Source: Cedecea davisae DSM 4568
GTDB lineage: Bacteria; Pseudomonadota; Gammaproteobacteria; Enterobacterales; Enterobacteriaceae
Assembly: GCF_000412335.2 (NCBI RefSeq)
Contig: NZ_KE161030.1
Location: 1,552,031-1,616,030, forward strand
Length of the DNA stretch: 64,000 nt
Direction of reading: 5' to 3'
In this document: positions 39,257 through 47,825 of the stretch, piece after piece
Position numbering within the stretch: position 1 is the first letter of the stretch
How the letters are laid out: each line of letters begins with the position of its first letter
The notes under the pieces: model-generated
Database searches by the model: none
What the model saw: only the letters and a program-made list of their open reading frames with translations
Told to the model about the DNA's origin: nothing
Program-made: the position numbers and the translations under genes

Positions 39257-40366
39257 ATGAATCATCTTTTGATAACCGGCGCTACAGGTTTCCTGGGCGG
39301 CGCGGTTTTAGCTCGATCACTTTCTGAATCCTCTTTTAGCTCTGTTTTATTATTGGTGCGAGCGAATTCGCCTCAGGAGGGCGTGGCAAGAATCAGGAAT
39401 AACCTGGTTAACTTTGGCTGCGACGAAGCGCAACTGGCGCGGATCACCGAAAAAAATATCCTGCTGGGCGACCTGGCCGAGCCGGAACACTTCCTTGATG
39501 ACGAAAGACTGTCGCAGGTTACTCACGTTATAAACTGCGCGGCGGTGGCTTCCTTTGGCGAAAATGCGCTGATCTGGAAAGTTAACGTTGAGGGCACCCT
39601 GAAGTTTGCCCGCAGAATGTCACAGGTTGAAGGCCTGGAGCGTTTCCTGCACGTTGGCACCGCGATGTCCTGCGTGCCGGAAGCCGGGACTCTGGTGACC
39701 GAAAGCATGACCCGCAAGCCGGAAGAAGAGCATCTGGTTCAGTACACCTGGTCCAAGTCCACCATTGAACATATGATGGCCGAGCAGTTCCCGAACCTGC
39801 CGCTGGTTATCGCTCGCCCGTCCATCGTGGTTGGCCACAGCGAGCAGGGCTGCCGCCCGTCCAGCAGCATCTTCTGGGTGTTCCGCATGGTGCTAATGCT
39901 CGGCAAATTTATGTGCTCGCTCGACGATAACATCGACGTTATCCCGGTGGACTACTGCGCTGAAGCGCTGCTGTTGCTGGCGAAGAGCGACTCGCTGAAA
40001 GAGAAGGTCTACCATATTTCCGCCGGCGACGTGAGCAGCACCCGCTTTGCCGATATTGATATGGCGATGTCCGGCGCGCTTAACCAGCAGCCAATTTGCA
40101 CCAATTACGAGCAGGTAGATTACAGCGAGCTGGTGAAGAGCCGCAGAAGCTTCAAGTCTATTTACGGGCCGTGTAACGAACGCCTGATGCTGAGGGCAAT
40201 GCGCCTGTACGGTGAATTCTCGATGCTGAACGTGCGTTTCTCCAACGAGAAGCTGCTGGACCTGGGCATGTCTCCGCCGCCGCGCTTCGTGGACTATATC
40301 AGCCGTTGCGTGGAAACCACTCGCGAATACTCGATCCCCGAGCTGATGAAAGTCGACTTTAAATAA
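39257..40366 (+). CDS. NAD(P)-dependent SDR of the thioester-reductase/fatty-acyl-reductase-like group
   Basis: 369 residues. Nucleotide-binding ITGATGFLGGAVLARSL begins at residue 6, and the catalytic Tyr163-x3-Lys167 is in VQYTWSKSTIEHMM. NCAAVASF, VNVEGTLKFAR and LHVGTAMSCV fit extended SDRs of the male-sterility/thioester-reductase type (NAD_binding_4). No carrier or adenylation domain is attached, so it probably acts on a CoA- or carrier-bound substrate or has drifted to another one. It is preceded by a 266-bp AT-rich gap and followed by a strong terminator, i.e. a single-gene unit. No counterpart at this place in E. coli. Confidence 0.8.
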   Translation: MNHLLITGATGFLGGAVLARSLSESSFSSVLLLVRANSPQEGVARIRNNLVNFGCDEAQLARITEKNILLGDLAEPEHFLDDERLSQVTHVINCAAVASFGENALIWKVNVEGTLKFARRMSQVEGLERFLHVGTAMSCVPEAGTLVTESMTRKPEEEHLVQYTWSKSTIEHMMAEQFPNLPLVIARPSIVVGHSEQGCRPSSSIFWVFRMVLMLGKFMCSLDDNIDVIPVDYCAEALLLLAKSDSLKEKVYHISAGDVSSTRFADIDMAMSGALNQQPICTNYEQVDYSELVKSRRSFKSIYGPCNERLMLRAMRLYGEFSMLNVRFSNEKLLDLGMSPPPRFVDYISRCVETTREYSIPELMKVDFK

Positions 40367-40373
40367 CGAAGAA

Positions 40374-40395
40374 GGGAGCAAATGCTCCCTTTTTT
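40374..40395 (+). terminator. Intrinsic terminator after the SDR gene
   Basis: GGGAGCA (40374-40380), AA, TGCTCCC (40383-40389), then six T residues. Confidence 0.9.
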
Positions 40396-40407
40396 ATCAG
40401 CCATAGA

Positions 40408-40429
40408 AAAAGGAGCTTTCGCTCCTTTT
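40408..40429 (-). terminator. Intrinsic terminator after the metallo-beta-lactamase-fold gene
   Basis: AAAAGGAGC (40408-40416) with GCTCCTTTT (40421-40429), 12 bases from the stop of the minus-strand gene at 40442. Confidence 0.8.
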
Positions 40430-40441
40430 GTCATTTCAGGT

Positions 40442-41296
40442 TTACCACTTCATTTCGCCGGTATTCACCTTCGCGCTCATCTCAAGAGAGCTTTCATCCG
40501 CGAGCTTAGGATATTTTTGCTTCATCTCCGCGATAACCGGTGCGCTTTTGCCTTTCTTCAGCGCCAGTTCGAAGTCTGCTAAATAATCCCCGGTGAAAAC
40601 AACCGGAGCCGTGCCCGGCTTCACTTCACCGATAAAGTGGCCCGGGATCACGCGCTCAGGCTTCAGGGCAGCCATTTCGTCCAGCACGTCGCGCCATTCC
40701 TGGCGTGCTGCCTTAGTCTGCGAGTCTGCTGTCCAGACGTGAATGCCGGAATCTACGGCCACGCCGCCGAGGATGGTTTTATTCGCAGGGATCCACAAAT
40801 AAGCGGCGTGGGAAGCAGGCTGGCGCAGTTCTACCTTTTCACCGTCGACGGTAAACGTGGTGGCATGGGTCACCTGAGGCACAAAGACTTTCTGCGGCGC
40901 ACCGTCTTTCAGGATCGGGCCCCAGTATTTAATTTTTGCGTCTTTGGTTTTATTTATGTGTTCAACGACCAGCGGAGTGGCTTCAATTTTCACATCCGGC
41001 CAGGCCTTAACAATCGGTTCCAGGCCAAAGTAAAAGTCCGGGTCACCGGCGGTAATCAGGATGCGGGTCAGTTTTTTACCGCTGTGCTGGATAATTTTGA
41101 CCAGCTCTGCGCCGTCCTTAACGCTGAACTGGGCGTCAACCAGCGTTGCTTCGGTTGGGCCGGAAATCAGGGTGGAGGTCACAGGGAACACGCCCTTATC
41201 CTGCGGGTTGTAGACTTCAAGCGTTAACGGGGCGGCAAAGCTTGCGCCGCTGAATACCAGAGTGGAGATGGCCGCAGCCAGAGCATGTTTCTTCAT
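40442..41296 (-). CDS. Secreted metallo-beta-lactamase-fold protein with altered metal motif
   Basis: 284 residues with a signal peptide (MKKHALAAAISTLVFSGASF ending near AAP). The MBL pattern is recognisable: NTLISG-like SSTLISGPTEA region, VDAQFS, then ILITAGDPDFYFGLEPI where the HxHxDH metal motif belongs, and VIPGHFIGE near residue 215. The first His of the motif is Ala83 and the final His is Phe88, so only Asp85/Asp87 remain there; His residues later in the chain (PASHAAY, VIPGHF) persist. Hydrolase activity is therefore uncertain. It is divergent from a LysR gene, its probable regulator. Confidence 0.78.
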   Translation of the reverse strand: MKKHALAAAISTLVFSGASFAAPLTLEVYNPQDKGVFPVTSTLISGPTEATLVDAQFSVKDGAELVKIIQHSGKKLTRILITAGDPDFYFGLEPIVKAWPDVKIEATPLVVEHINKTKDAKIKYWGPILKDGAPQKVFVPQVTHATTFTVDGEKVELRQPASHAAYLWIPANKTILGGVAVDSGIHVWTADSQTKAARQEWRDVLDEMAALKPERVIPGHFIGEVKPGTAPVVFTGDYLADFELALKKGKSAPVIAEMKQKYPKLADESSLEMSAKVNTGEMKW

Positions 41297-41426
41297 ATCA
41301 TTAATCCTGATTAACTGAGTTGGTTAGCCCGTTTGGGAATAAAAGCAGTTTAAATTGCATTATGTGAATCGTAACGGCCTTATTCAGGTAACATGAATTT
41401 CATAAATCGAGCAGATAGGGTGAGAA

Positions 41427-42305
41427 ATGGACAGAATAGTGGCGGCAAAGGTGTACACCAGGATTTGTGAACTCGGCAGCCTGAGCGCCGCGGCGCGAGC
41501 GCTGGATATGTCCCGCCCGATGGTAAGCCGCTATCTTGAACACATGGAGCGCTGGGCGGGGGAGCGGCTGCTGCATCGCTCCTCGCGCAAGTTAACCTTA
41601 ACGCCCGCGGGCGAGCGCGTGCTCAGCCAGGCCCGCAGTTTAAATGAAGTTGCCGAGGGGATAACCGGCCAGAAGCAGCAGGATTTGCCCTCAGGTACCT
41701 TGCGCGTAGCCTGCTCGCAATTTGGTGCCCGCTATTACATCGTGCCTTTCTTGTCTGATTTTTTGCACAACTACCCGGATGTCCGCGTTGAGCTGCACGT
41801 CAGCAGCCAGGCGGTAAACATGATAGAAGAGCGCATCGACCTCGCTATCCGCATCACTAACGACCTCGACCCGAATATTATAGCCCGCCGCCTCGGGGAG
41901 TGTGATTCGGTGCTGTGCGCCTCGCCCGCCTATATAGAAAGCAAGGGCATGCCGCGTTCGCCAGCCGATCTCGCGCACCATAATTGCCTGCAATACAGCT
42001 ATTTTCTGCGCAACATCTGGCAAATGGTGGACGAACAGGGCGAGCCGCTTAGCGTAGAGGTGAGCGGCAACTTTAGCGCCAATGACTCGGTAGTGTTGAT
42101 GGACGCGGTGGCGGAGGGCGTGGGGATAGCCATGCTGCCGGTGCAGGATGCGCAGCAGCGGCTTGATAGCGGCGAACTGGTGAAAGTGCTGGAGGATTGC
42201 CCGCCCAGAACGATGGGCATTTACGGTATCTATCGCAGCCGCAGCTATCTCCCGGCGGCGCTGAGGATCTTTTTAACCGCCCTGGCGGAGCGGCTGGCAA
42301 AATAA
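41427..42305 (+). CDS. LysR-family transcriptional regulator
   Basis: 292 residues. N-terminal helix-turn-helix (YTRICELGSLSAAARALDMS, PMVSRYLEHME) and the LysR effector-binding fold (PSGTLRVACSQFGARYYIVP, EERIDLAIRI, VAEGVGIAMLP). It is transcribed away from the metallo-beta-lactamase-fold gene across a 130-bp gap, the usual layout of a LysR regulator and its target. The effector is unknown. Confidence 0.9.
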   Translation: MDRIVAAKVYTRICELGSLSAAARALDMSRPMVSRYLEHMERWAGERLLHRSSRKLTLTPAGERVLSQARSLNEVAEGITGQKQQDLPSGTLRVACSQFGARYYIVPFLSDFLHNYPDVRVELHVSSQAVNMIEERIDLAIRITNDLDPNIIARRLGECDSVLCASPAYIESKGMPRSPADLAHHNCLQYSYFLRNIWQMVDEQGEPLSVEVSGNFSANDSVVLMDAVAEGVGIAMLPVQDAQQRLDSGELVKVLEDCPPRTMGIYGIYRSRSYLPAALRIFLTALAERLAK

Positions 42306-42399
42306 CCTAAGAAAAATCTCACTAATTGGCCGCTGTACCGTTTACTTTTTATTCCAGGAATGTTCTGATCTCGCGGCGAAAAATGTGAGGAAGAAGTCG

Positions 42400-42705
42400 A
42401 TGTTTCAATTAAAACCGGGCACCCTGGCGATGGTCATTGGCGCCCGCACCGCAGCAGGGCGGGTGAATATTGGTAAAGCGGTGGAACTGTTTGGCCTGTG
42501 CCAGCCGGGCGAGCGCTTTGTTAATCCGGTTACCGGCGTGGTAACGCAGCTGCCGCCGGAGGCGAATTACCCGCTATGGCTGGTCACCGGCGAAGTTATC
42601 GCATTTGATGGCCGCCAGGGTTACGCGTTTGTGCGAGCCGAGCACCTGATGCCGCTGGATAAAGATTTTTCCCTGGAAACCGACGAGCTGCATCTCAGCC
42701 ATTAA
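42400..42705 (+). CDS. Uncharacterised 101-aa protein
   Basis: MFQLKPGTLAMVIGARTAAG start at ATG 42400, chosen because GAGGAAG lies 7 bases upstream; an in-frame ATG at 42385 lacks a ribosome site. Predicted small beta-rich cytoplasmic protein (MVIGART, GRQGYAFVRAEHLMPLDKD). No family recognised. Its stop overlaps the end of the convergent yeaO-like gene by 4 bases. Confidence 0.65.
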   Translation: MFQLKPGTLAMVIGARTAAGRVNIGKAVELFGLCQPGERFVNPVTGVVTQLPPEANYPLWLVTGEVIAFDGRQGYAFVRAEHLMPLDKDFSLETDELHLSH

Positions 42706-43052
42706 TCCATGTAGTGGCGCAGAAAATCGGCCAGCACCAGAGCATGGTTTTGGTCGGCATTTTTTGCGCCATACAGCAATGTTAACGTTCCTTCCTTTCC
42801 GTGTTTTGCCAGCGCTTTTGCCGCGCTGAGATTCTGTTCCAGCTCTTTTTTATAGCAGCGGCTGAATTCGGTGAAGTCGATGGCCTCGCTGTGAAACTCT
42901 TTGCGCAGTGCGCTGGACGGCGTCAGATCCTTCGGCCATTCATCGTAGTGTAAATCCGTTTTTTTAACTCCACGCGGCCATAACCGGTCTACCAGCACCC
43001 GGTAACCATCTTCCGGGGTGGGGGCCTCATAAACACGTTTGCAGCGGATCAT
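42702..43052 (-). CDS. yeaO: DUF488 protein YeaO
   Basis: 116 residues matching E. coli YeaO: RCKRVYEAPTPEDGYRVLVD, RLWPRGVKKTDL, TLLYGAKNADQNHALVLADF. Function unknown. Its start overlaps the upstream DUF523 gene by 4 bases (ATGA), so the two are coupled. In E. coli yeaO sits next to nimT; here it is about 3.5 kb away. Confidence 0.88.
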   Translation of the reverse strand: MIRCKRVYEAPTPEDGYRVLVDRLWPRGVKKTDLHYDEWPKDLTPSSALRKEFHSEAIDFTEFSRCYKKELEQNLSAAKALAKHGKEGTLTLLYGAKNADQNHALVLADFLRHYMD

Positions 43053-43552
43053 GCTCTCTCCTTATCAACCTCTTCCAGTCTTTCCAGCAACTGCGGGATT
43101 TGGTGGTCGGCAAAAACCTCAATTCCGTGCTGGCGCAATAGCGCCGAGGCGACGCCCTGTCCCGGAATTGTCGCGCCTTCAAATTGCCCGTTGTAGATCT
43201 TTTGGCTGCCGCAGGTTGGGCTGCCGTCGGTAAGGATAGCAAAGCGGCAGTTATTTTCGCGGGCAGTTTGCAGGGCCAGCCACGCGGCCAGCAGATAGGG
43301 TTGGGTGACGTCGGTTCCGTCGCTTTCAACAATCGCGGCTTTGCCAAGAAATGCCGCTTCTCCATCGCCGCCCAGCAGCTCTGCGGGCAGACGCGGGGTC
43401 GCTAAACCGGCGGCCAGCTCCGGGCAGTGAACCACCAGGCGTTCTTCCTGCTGTAGCCGTTCAAGTGCGGCTCCGATTTGCGATTTTTCGCTGCCGTTGT
43501 AACGAACTTTGAACCCCATCAGGCAGGCGCTGACCAGTATTTTTGCTTTCAT
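43049..43552 (-). CDS. DUF523 protein
   Basis: 167 residues with the DUF523 hallmarks SACLMGFKVRYNGSEK, VVHCPELAAGLATPR and LTDGSPTCGSQKIYNG. Conserved cysteines at the first and third motifs suggest a metal- or thiol-based role, but the family is uncharacterised. Two-gene unit with yeaO. Confidence 0.88.
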   Translation of the reverse strand: MKAKILVSACLMGFKVRYNGSEKSQIGAALERLQQEERLVVHCPELAAGLATPRLPAELLGGDGEAAFLGKAAIVESDGTDVTQPYLLAAWLALQTARENNCRFAILTDGSPTCGSQKIYNGQFEGATIPGQGVASALLRQHGIEVFADHQIPQLLERLEEVDKERA

Positions 43553-43716
43553 GGAAGTTTTATCTGCGAAGTGAACCTGCCACGGTACTACATTGCCCGC
43601 AGGCCTGGGAAGAGGGGGCGACCTGCTAATTTTTGCTGTTGTCAGCCCAGGGCAAAAAGCCTAATCTATCGTTCCTTATGTTGTTCTCCTCCCTCAAACA
43701 TAAGGCCAACACAAGC

Positions 43717-44424
43717 ATGTCAGACACACAGCTGAAGTCCACTTTACGCATTGCGCTTATCGGTGATTATAACCCTGCGGTTATCGCTCATCAGGCTATT
43801 CCTCTGGCATTAGATAACGCGGCCGCCGTGCTTGGCGTCAACGCCGACTACGACTGGCTGCCTTCGCCTGAAGTCACCAGCAATGAGGATCTGGTCGGTT
43901 ACGACGCCATCTGGTGCGTTCCGTCCAGCCCCTATCTGAATGAAGATGCGGCTTACCTGGCCATTCGCTTTGCCCGCGAAAACAATATTCCGTTCCTTGG
44001 CACCTGCGCGGGTTTTCAATACGCGGTGGTTGAATATGCGCGCAACGTCCTCGGCTGGCAGGATGCAGGGCACGCGGAAACCGCCAGTGAAGGCCGCCTG
44101 GTGATTGGCCGCCTGAGCTGCTCGTTAGTGGAAGTGTCTGATGTGATTGAGCTGAAAGCGGGATCCATCGTCGGCAGGGCTTACGGTAAAACGGAGATTG
44201 AAGAGGGCTACCACTGTAACTACGGCGTGGCCGATCTGTTCGCCACCGCGCTTGCCAACGGGCCTCTTGAAGCAACGGGCTGGGATAAGCAGCGCGAGAT
44301 CCGCGCGGTAGAACTTGAGGGCCATCCTTTCTTTGTGGCAACGCTATTCCAGCATGAGCGTAACGCCCTGAAAGGCAAGCCTTCGCCGCTGGTTGAGGCC
44401 TGGCTGGCCGCCGCTGAGAAATAA
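43717..44424 (+). CDS. CTP-synthase-like class I glutamine amidotransferase domain protein
   Basis: 235 residues from ATG 43717 (MSDTQLKSTLRIALIGDYNP). The GATase nucleophile elbow is FLGTCAGFQYAVVEYARNVL, with the conserved His/Glu region at the C-terminus (VELEGHPFFVATLFQHERNA). The fold resembles the C-terminal domain of PyrG without the synthase half, a known family of free-standing proteins of unknown substrate. An upstream in-frame ATG (43678) is possible; AAGG at 11 bases from 43717 is not ideal, so the start is moderately sure. Confidence 0.8.
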   Translation: MSDTQLKSTLRIALIGDYNPAVIAHQAIPLALDNAAAVLGVNADYDWLPSPEVTSNEDLVGYDAIWCVPSSPYLNEDAAYLAIRFARENNIPFLGTCAGFQYAVVEYARNVLGWQDAGHAETASEGRLVIGRLSCSLVEVSDVIELKAGSIVGRAYGKTEIEEGYHCNYGVADLFATALANGPLEATGWDKQREIRAVELEGHPFFVATLFQHERNALKGKPSPLVEAWLAAAEK

Positions 44425-44815
44425 CAGATAAAAGCCCGCATTTTTGTGCTGCCACTGTGCGGGCAACATTAATGATGTTGGTACGACCCGATATTGATGT
44501 GTCGCATACTGGAATGAGCTTATTTTGCAAGTTTATAAAGTCTCAAAACAATCTATAACTTAAGCTTACTCTATGATTTTTATAATTAAAATTAATAAAC
44601 AGAGTTGGCTGGTGAAATTAATGACAAGTAAATCAATTGCGGCTAAAGTAAATTAAATGTGAAATATTGGTACTTTATGATCTTCAGTTTTAGATGAAGA
44701 TATAACGGCTAATATGTCATGCTCGATTTCGTAGATTAATAAAAAAGGGATCGGTATCAGTCTCAACCACTAAGGTTGGTCTTGCCCTGATGGGCTTTTA
44801 AAAAGGAGCAGTAAA
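44425..44815. other. AT-rich gap with small hairpin
   Basis: GCCCGCA (44434-44440) and TGCGGGC (44458-44464) form a 7-bp stem just after the amidotransferase gene without a T tail. The remaining AT-rich sequence shows no gene; it likely carries the promoter for the small gene at 44816. Confidence 0.45.
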
Positions 44816-44965
44816 ATGATTAATCAACAATTCAGCCTGACGCAAAAGCAAATATCAGACTTCCGGGAAAAAGGATTCCTTTTACTGGTCGCAAAACATG
44901 AAGGCGAACGTCTGGTGGATAGCCCATTGTTTGCCGGGCAGGACTACAGAGACCTCTCACTTTAG
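44816..44965 (+). CDS. 49-aa open frame resembling a phytanoyl-CoA-dioxygenase N-terminus
   Basis: Excellent ribosome site AAGGAG (44803-44808, spacing 7) and ATG 44816. The peptide MINQQFSLTQKQISDFREKG, then FLLLVAKHEGE follows the opening of PhyH-type dioxygenases (LTxEQIxxFRExGFLLL) but stops after 49 residues. It is either a truncated remnant or a genuine small protein. It precedes the LysE exporter gene by 48 bases, so it may act as a translated leader. Confidence 0.5.
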   Translation: MINQQFSLTQKQISDFREKGFLLLVAKHEGERLVDSPLFAGQDYRDLSL

Positions 44966-45013
44966 TTTAAAACTATCGGGGGGCCGCTGCCCCCTATTTA
45001 ACAGGGTGCCATC

Positions 45014-45646
45014 ATGTCTCAGATTTACCTGTACGTCTTAATTGCAAGTCTTACAATTGCGAGCCCGGGGCCGGGAGTGCTGCTCACTTTGACGAATACG
45101 CTAAATTACAGCCTGAGGAGTGCTTTAGCCGGTATCATCGGTGTATCAGCCGGTATGGGGGTGATTTCTATCGTCGCTGCCAGCAGTTTAGGGATAATTA
45201 TCACGACCTCTCAGTTTGCACTGATCATAGTTAAAGTTGCTGGTGCGGTCTATCTTGCCTGGTTAGGGATAAAGTTATTTCGTAGCACGCCAAAGAAAAT
45301 GAGCGATAGTGGCAGGTATCGTCTCCTGCCTTCAAAATCATCACGGTTTCGTCAGGGTTTTTTTGTCTCAATTTTTAATCCAAAACCTATCGTTTTTTTT
45401 ATGGCCTTATTTCCTCAGTTTATTAATTATGAAAAATCTTTTATTTGGCAATTCTGTTTGCTTTCGGCAATCTTTTGCATCTTAGTTGTCCTTATTCATT
45501 TTATTTATGCGTTATCTGCAAGCACGGTTAAGAAAAAGCTGGCTAATGGTAATATGTTTTCCTGGCTGAACAAGATCGGTGGTTGCGTATTCATGGTTTT
45601 TGCTACCGGCTTGTTGATTTCAGCTCTGGTGCCCTATATAAATTGA
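45014..45646 (+). CDS. LysE/RhtB-family amino-acid exporter
   Basis: 210 residues with about six membrane helices and the family start (IASLTIASPGPGVLLTLTNT), AGAVYLAWLGIKLFRS and SIFNPKPIVFFMALFPQF. It exports amino acids or homoserine-lactone-type compounds; the substrate is not readable. AT-rich compared with neighbours, suggesting recent gain. Terminator follows. Confidence 0.88.
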   Translation: MSQIYLYVLIASLTIASPGPGVLLTLTNTLNYSLRSALAGIIGVSAGMGVISIVAASSLGIIITTSQFALIIVKVAGAVYLAWLGIKLFRSTPKKMSDSGRYRLLPSKSSRFRQGFFVSIFNPKPIVFFMALFPQFINYEKSFIWQFCLLSAIFCILVVLIHFIYALSASTVKKKLANGNMFSWLNKIGGCVFMVFATGLLISALVPYIN

Positions 45647-45663
45647 TTATATTTGAAGTTCAG

Positions 45664-45692
45664 GAAGCAGCTCTTAATACCAGAGCTGCTTC
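45664..45692 (+). terminator. Intrinsic terminator after the LysE-family gene
   Basis: GAAGCAGCTCT (45664-45674) pairs perfectly with AGAGCTGCTTC (45682-45692), followed by ATTTTTC. Confidence 0.8.
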
Positions 45693-45731
45693 ATTTTTCA
45701 ATTAAACTCAAAACCACTATATTCAAGCGGT

Positions 45732-46496
45732 TTAGATTTCAATAATCTCTTTTTTTGTCGCCCTAAGGATCAAAAATGCCGGGCGGCGCAATTCTTTAGC
45801 AAGGGCGGGGCGCAGAGCCAGAGCCTCGGGTGTGGGCTTAGTTTCCAGCATTCGGGTGAGCGCAAAGCCGCTGTCCAGCAGCGTATTGACATAAGTTTCC
45901 GTGGTGCGGTGGTACTTTTGCACGTCCTCAACAAACCATCTGGTGTGGCGCAGCCCCTGCTGGTGGTAATGGTTTACCGGCCAGATAGTTTCCTCTTCGT
46001 AAGGCTGCCAGCCCACCGGGAAGGCGGTACACATAGGGTGTTCAACGGAGAAGATGAATTCCCCGCCTGGCTTGAGGGCAGCGAAGACTCTGTTGCTCAG
46101 CGCGGCAAAGTCTTCGATGTAATGTAGCGCCAGCGACGAGATGGCTAAGTCCCACGGGCCGGACTGCGCCGGAAATTGTTCTATCGGCAAATTATGGTAA
46201 CTAATATGCTCATCCTGCGTGGCGGCGCGGGCCTGGGCCAGCATCTTCTCCGAGATATCAAACCCGGTAACGCTGGCCGCGCCGTGGCTGCGGGCAAAGC
46301 GTGCGAAATCGCCAAACCCGCAGCCCAGATCGAGGATCGTTAGCCCATCCAGCGCGGGCAGCAGAGAATACAGTTCGGGAATTTCCAGCAGCCCGTTAAG
46401 GCCGGAGTCGTTCTCGCGTAGCTGGCGGTAGTTTTCAAAAAATACCGGGTCATCAAAAATATTCTGCGGCGCTGCCGTGGTGTTTTTAGGGTTCAT
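45732..46496 (-). CDS. Class I SAM-dependent methyltransferase
   Basis: 254 residues from ATG 46496, chosen because AAGGAGG lies 6 bases before it; an in-frame ATG at 46550 would overlap nimT. SAM-binding motif I is LTILDLGCGFGDFARFA, followed by VTGFDISEKMLAQARA and DLAISSLALHYIEDF. Acceptor unknown (UbiE/small-molecule type). It follows nimT by 28 bases on the same strand, so it may be cotranscribed. Confidence 0.86.
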   Translation of the reverse strand: MNPKNTTAAPQNIFDDPVFFENYRQLRENDSGLNGLLEIPELYSLLPALDGLTILDLGCGFGDFARFARSHGAASVTGFDISEKMLAQARAATQDEHISYHNLPIEQFPAQSGPWDLAISSLALHYIEDFAALSNRVFAALKPGGEFIFSVEHPMCTAFPVGWQPYEEETIWPVNHYHQQGLRHTRWFVEDVQKYHRTTETYVNTLLDSGFALTRMLETKPTPEALALRPALAKELRRPAFLILRATKKEIIEI

Positions 46497-46524
46497 TCGA
46501 TCCTCCTTGTTCATCGCCAGGCTA

Positions 46525-47727
46525 TCAGGCGGCGGTTTTCTCCGCTGCACCTATCTCTTTCTGGCGGCCAGCATAAGCGCCAAATACCGCCATTACCACC
46601 GAAAGTAGCGCGCATCCCAGCAGCGGTAAAGCCCAGCTTCCCGAAATATCGTGGACTTTACCCATTACCGGCGGCCCGAAGGCGGCAAGCAGGTAGCCTA
46701 CGCACTGCGCCATGCCGGAGAGCGCCGCGGCCTGGTGAGCGGAGCCGGTACGCATTCCGATAAACGAGAGGCCGAGGATCATCGCCGCGCCGGAACCAAA
46801 TCCGCCGAGCGACACCCAGAATATTGAGAAGTCAGGCATCAGCCACAGCCCCAGCGTCGCCATACACCACAGAACGGCCATCAGGGCCGCGATACCGCGC
46901 TGATCTTTCAGCCGGCTGAGGATCAGGCCGACAAACAGGCCGGGAATAGCGGTGGCGAGCTGCAAAATACCGTGAATCGATCCGGCTTCTGCCTCGTTAT
47001 AGCCGTGGCTGATAAGAATCGACGGCAGCCAGCCGATTATCACGTAATAAATCAGTGAGTTAATACCGAGATACAGCGTAACCTGCCAGGCCAGCGGTGA
47101 AGACCAGATGCCTCTGCTTTGCATCGCCGGGTTGCCGGAGAGGTTCATTACCGTGTGGCTGCCCAGCTGCGGCAGCCAGACAATCAGGGCAATCAGCGGG
47201 AAGATCATCAATGACAACATCGCGCCCGACCAGCCAAAACCGTGCAGGGCAATCGGGACCACCATCACGGAGCCAAGCGCGGCGGCAACGCCCATCGTCA
47301 GGGAATAAGCACCGGTAAGTTTTGCTACCTGTCCGGGGAAATCGCGCTTCAGCAAGCTCGGCAGCAGGACGTTACCCATCGCAATGCCGCAGCCGATAAT
47401 CGCCGTGCCGAGGTAAAGAAACGCGGCGTGGCCCGCCGAGCGCAGGGCGATGCCGGCACAAATAATAACCAATGCCCCGAACAGGCTGCGTTCGGTGCCA
47501 AAGCGGCGGGCGATCCCGGCGGCGAGCGGCGACACCACGGCAAAGGCCAGCAGCGGCAGGGTGGTCAGAATACCGATTTGCGCGGTGGAGAGCGCCAGCG
47601 CGTCGCGCACCATATCCAGCAGCGGTGCGGCTCCGGTAAAGGTGACGCGCAAAGTGGTGGCAATCATCAGAATACCGAGCAGAAGCACAAAGCGGCTCTT
47701 CTTGCTCGCTGAAGTTATCGAGGTCAT
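46525..47727 (-). CDS. nimT: 2-nitroimidazole exporter NimT (YeaN)
   Basis: Major-facilitator permease of 400 residues, closely matching E. coli YeaN/NimT (RFVLLLGILMIATTLRVTFT, GAAPLLDMVRDALALSTAQI, GGFGSGAAMILGLSFIGMRT). About twelve hydrophobic segments. ATG 47727 aligns with the E. coli start; ATG 47757 adds ten unsupported residues. It is divergent from nimR, which in E. coli regulates it. Confidence 0.92.
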   Translation of the reverse strand: MTSITSASKKSRFVLLLGILMIATTLRVTFTGAAPLLDMVRDALALSTAQIGILTTLPLLAFAVVSPLAAGIARRFGTERSLFGALVIICAGIALRSAGHAAFLYLGTAIIGCGIAMGNVLLPSLLKRDFPGQVAKLTGAYSLTMGVAAALGSVMVVPIALHGFGWSGAMLSLMIFPLIALIVWLPQLGSHTVMNLSGNPAMQSRGIWSSPLAWQVTLYLGINSLIYYVIIGWLPSILISHGYNEAEAGSIHGILQLATAIPGLFVGLILSRLKDQRGIAALMAVLWCMATLGLWLMPDFSIFWVSLGGFGSGAAMILGLSFIGMRTGSAHQAAALSGMAQCVGYLLAAFGPPVMGKVHDISGSWALPLLGCALLSVVMAVFGAYAGRQKEIGAAEKTAA

Positions 47728-47825
47728 GAGAGAGTATCCAAAAGTACGGGAGGGCAAAGATACACGCTTCTGCCCTTTTACGAATCAAGCTAGAATGACA
47801 GATTATCGCTAAATTCGGACAAGTT

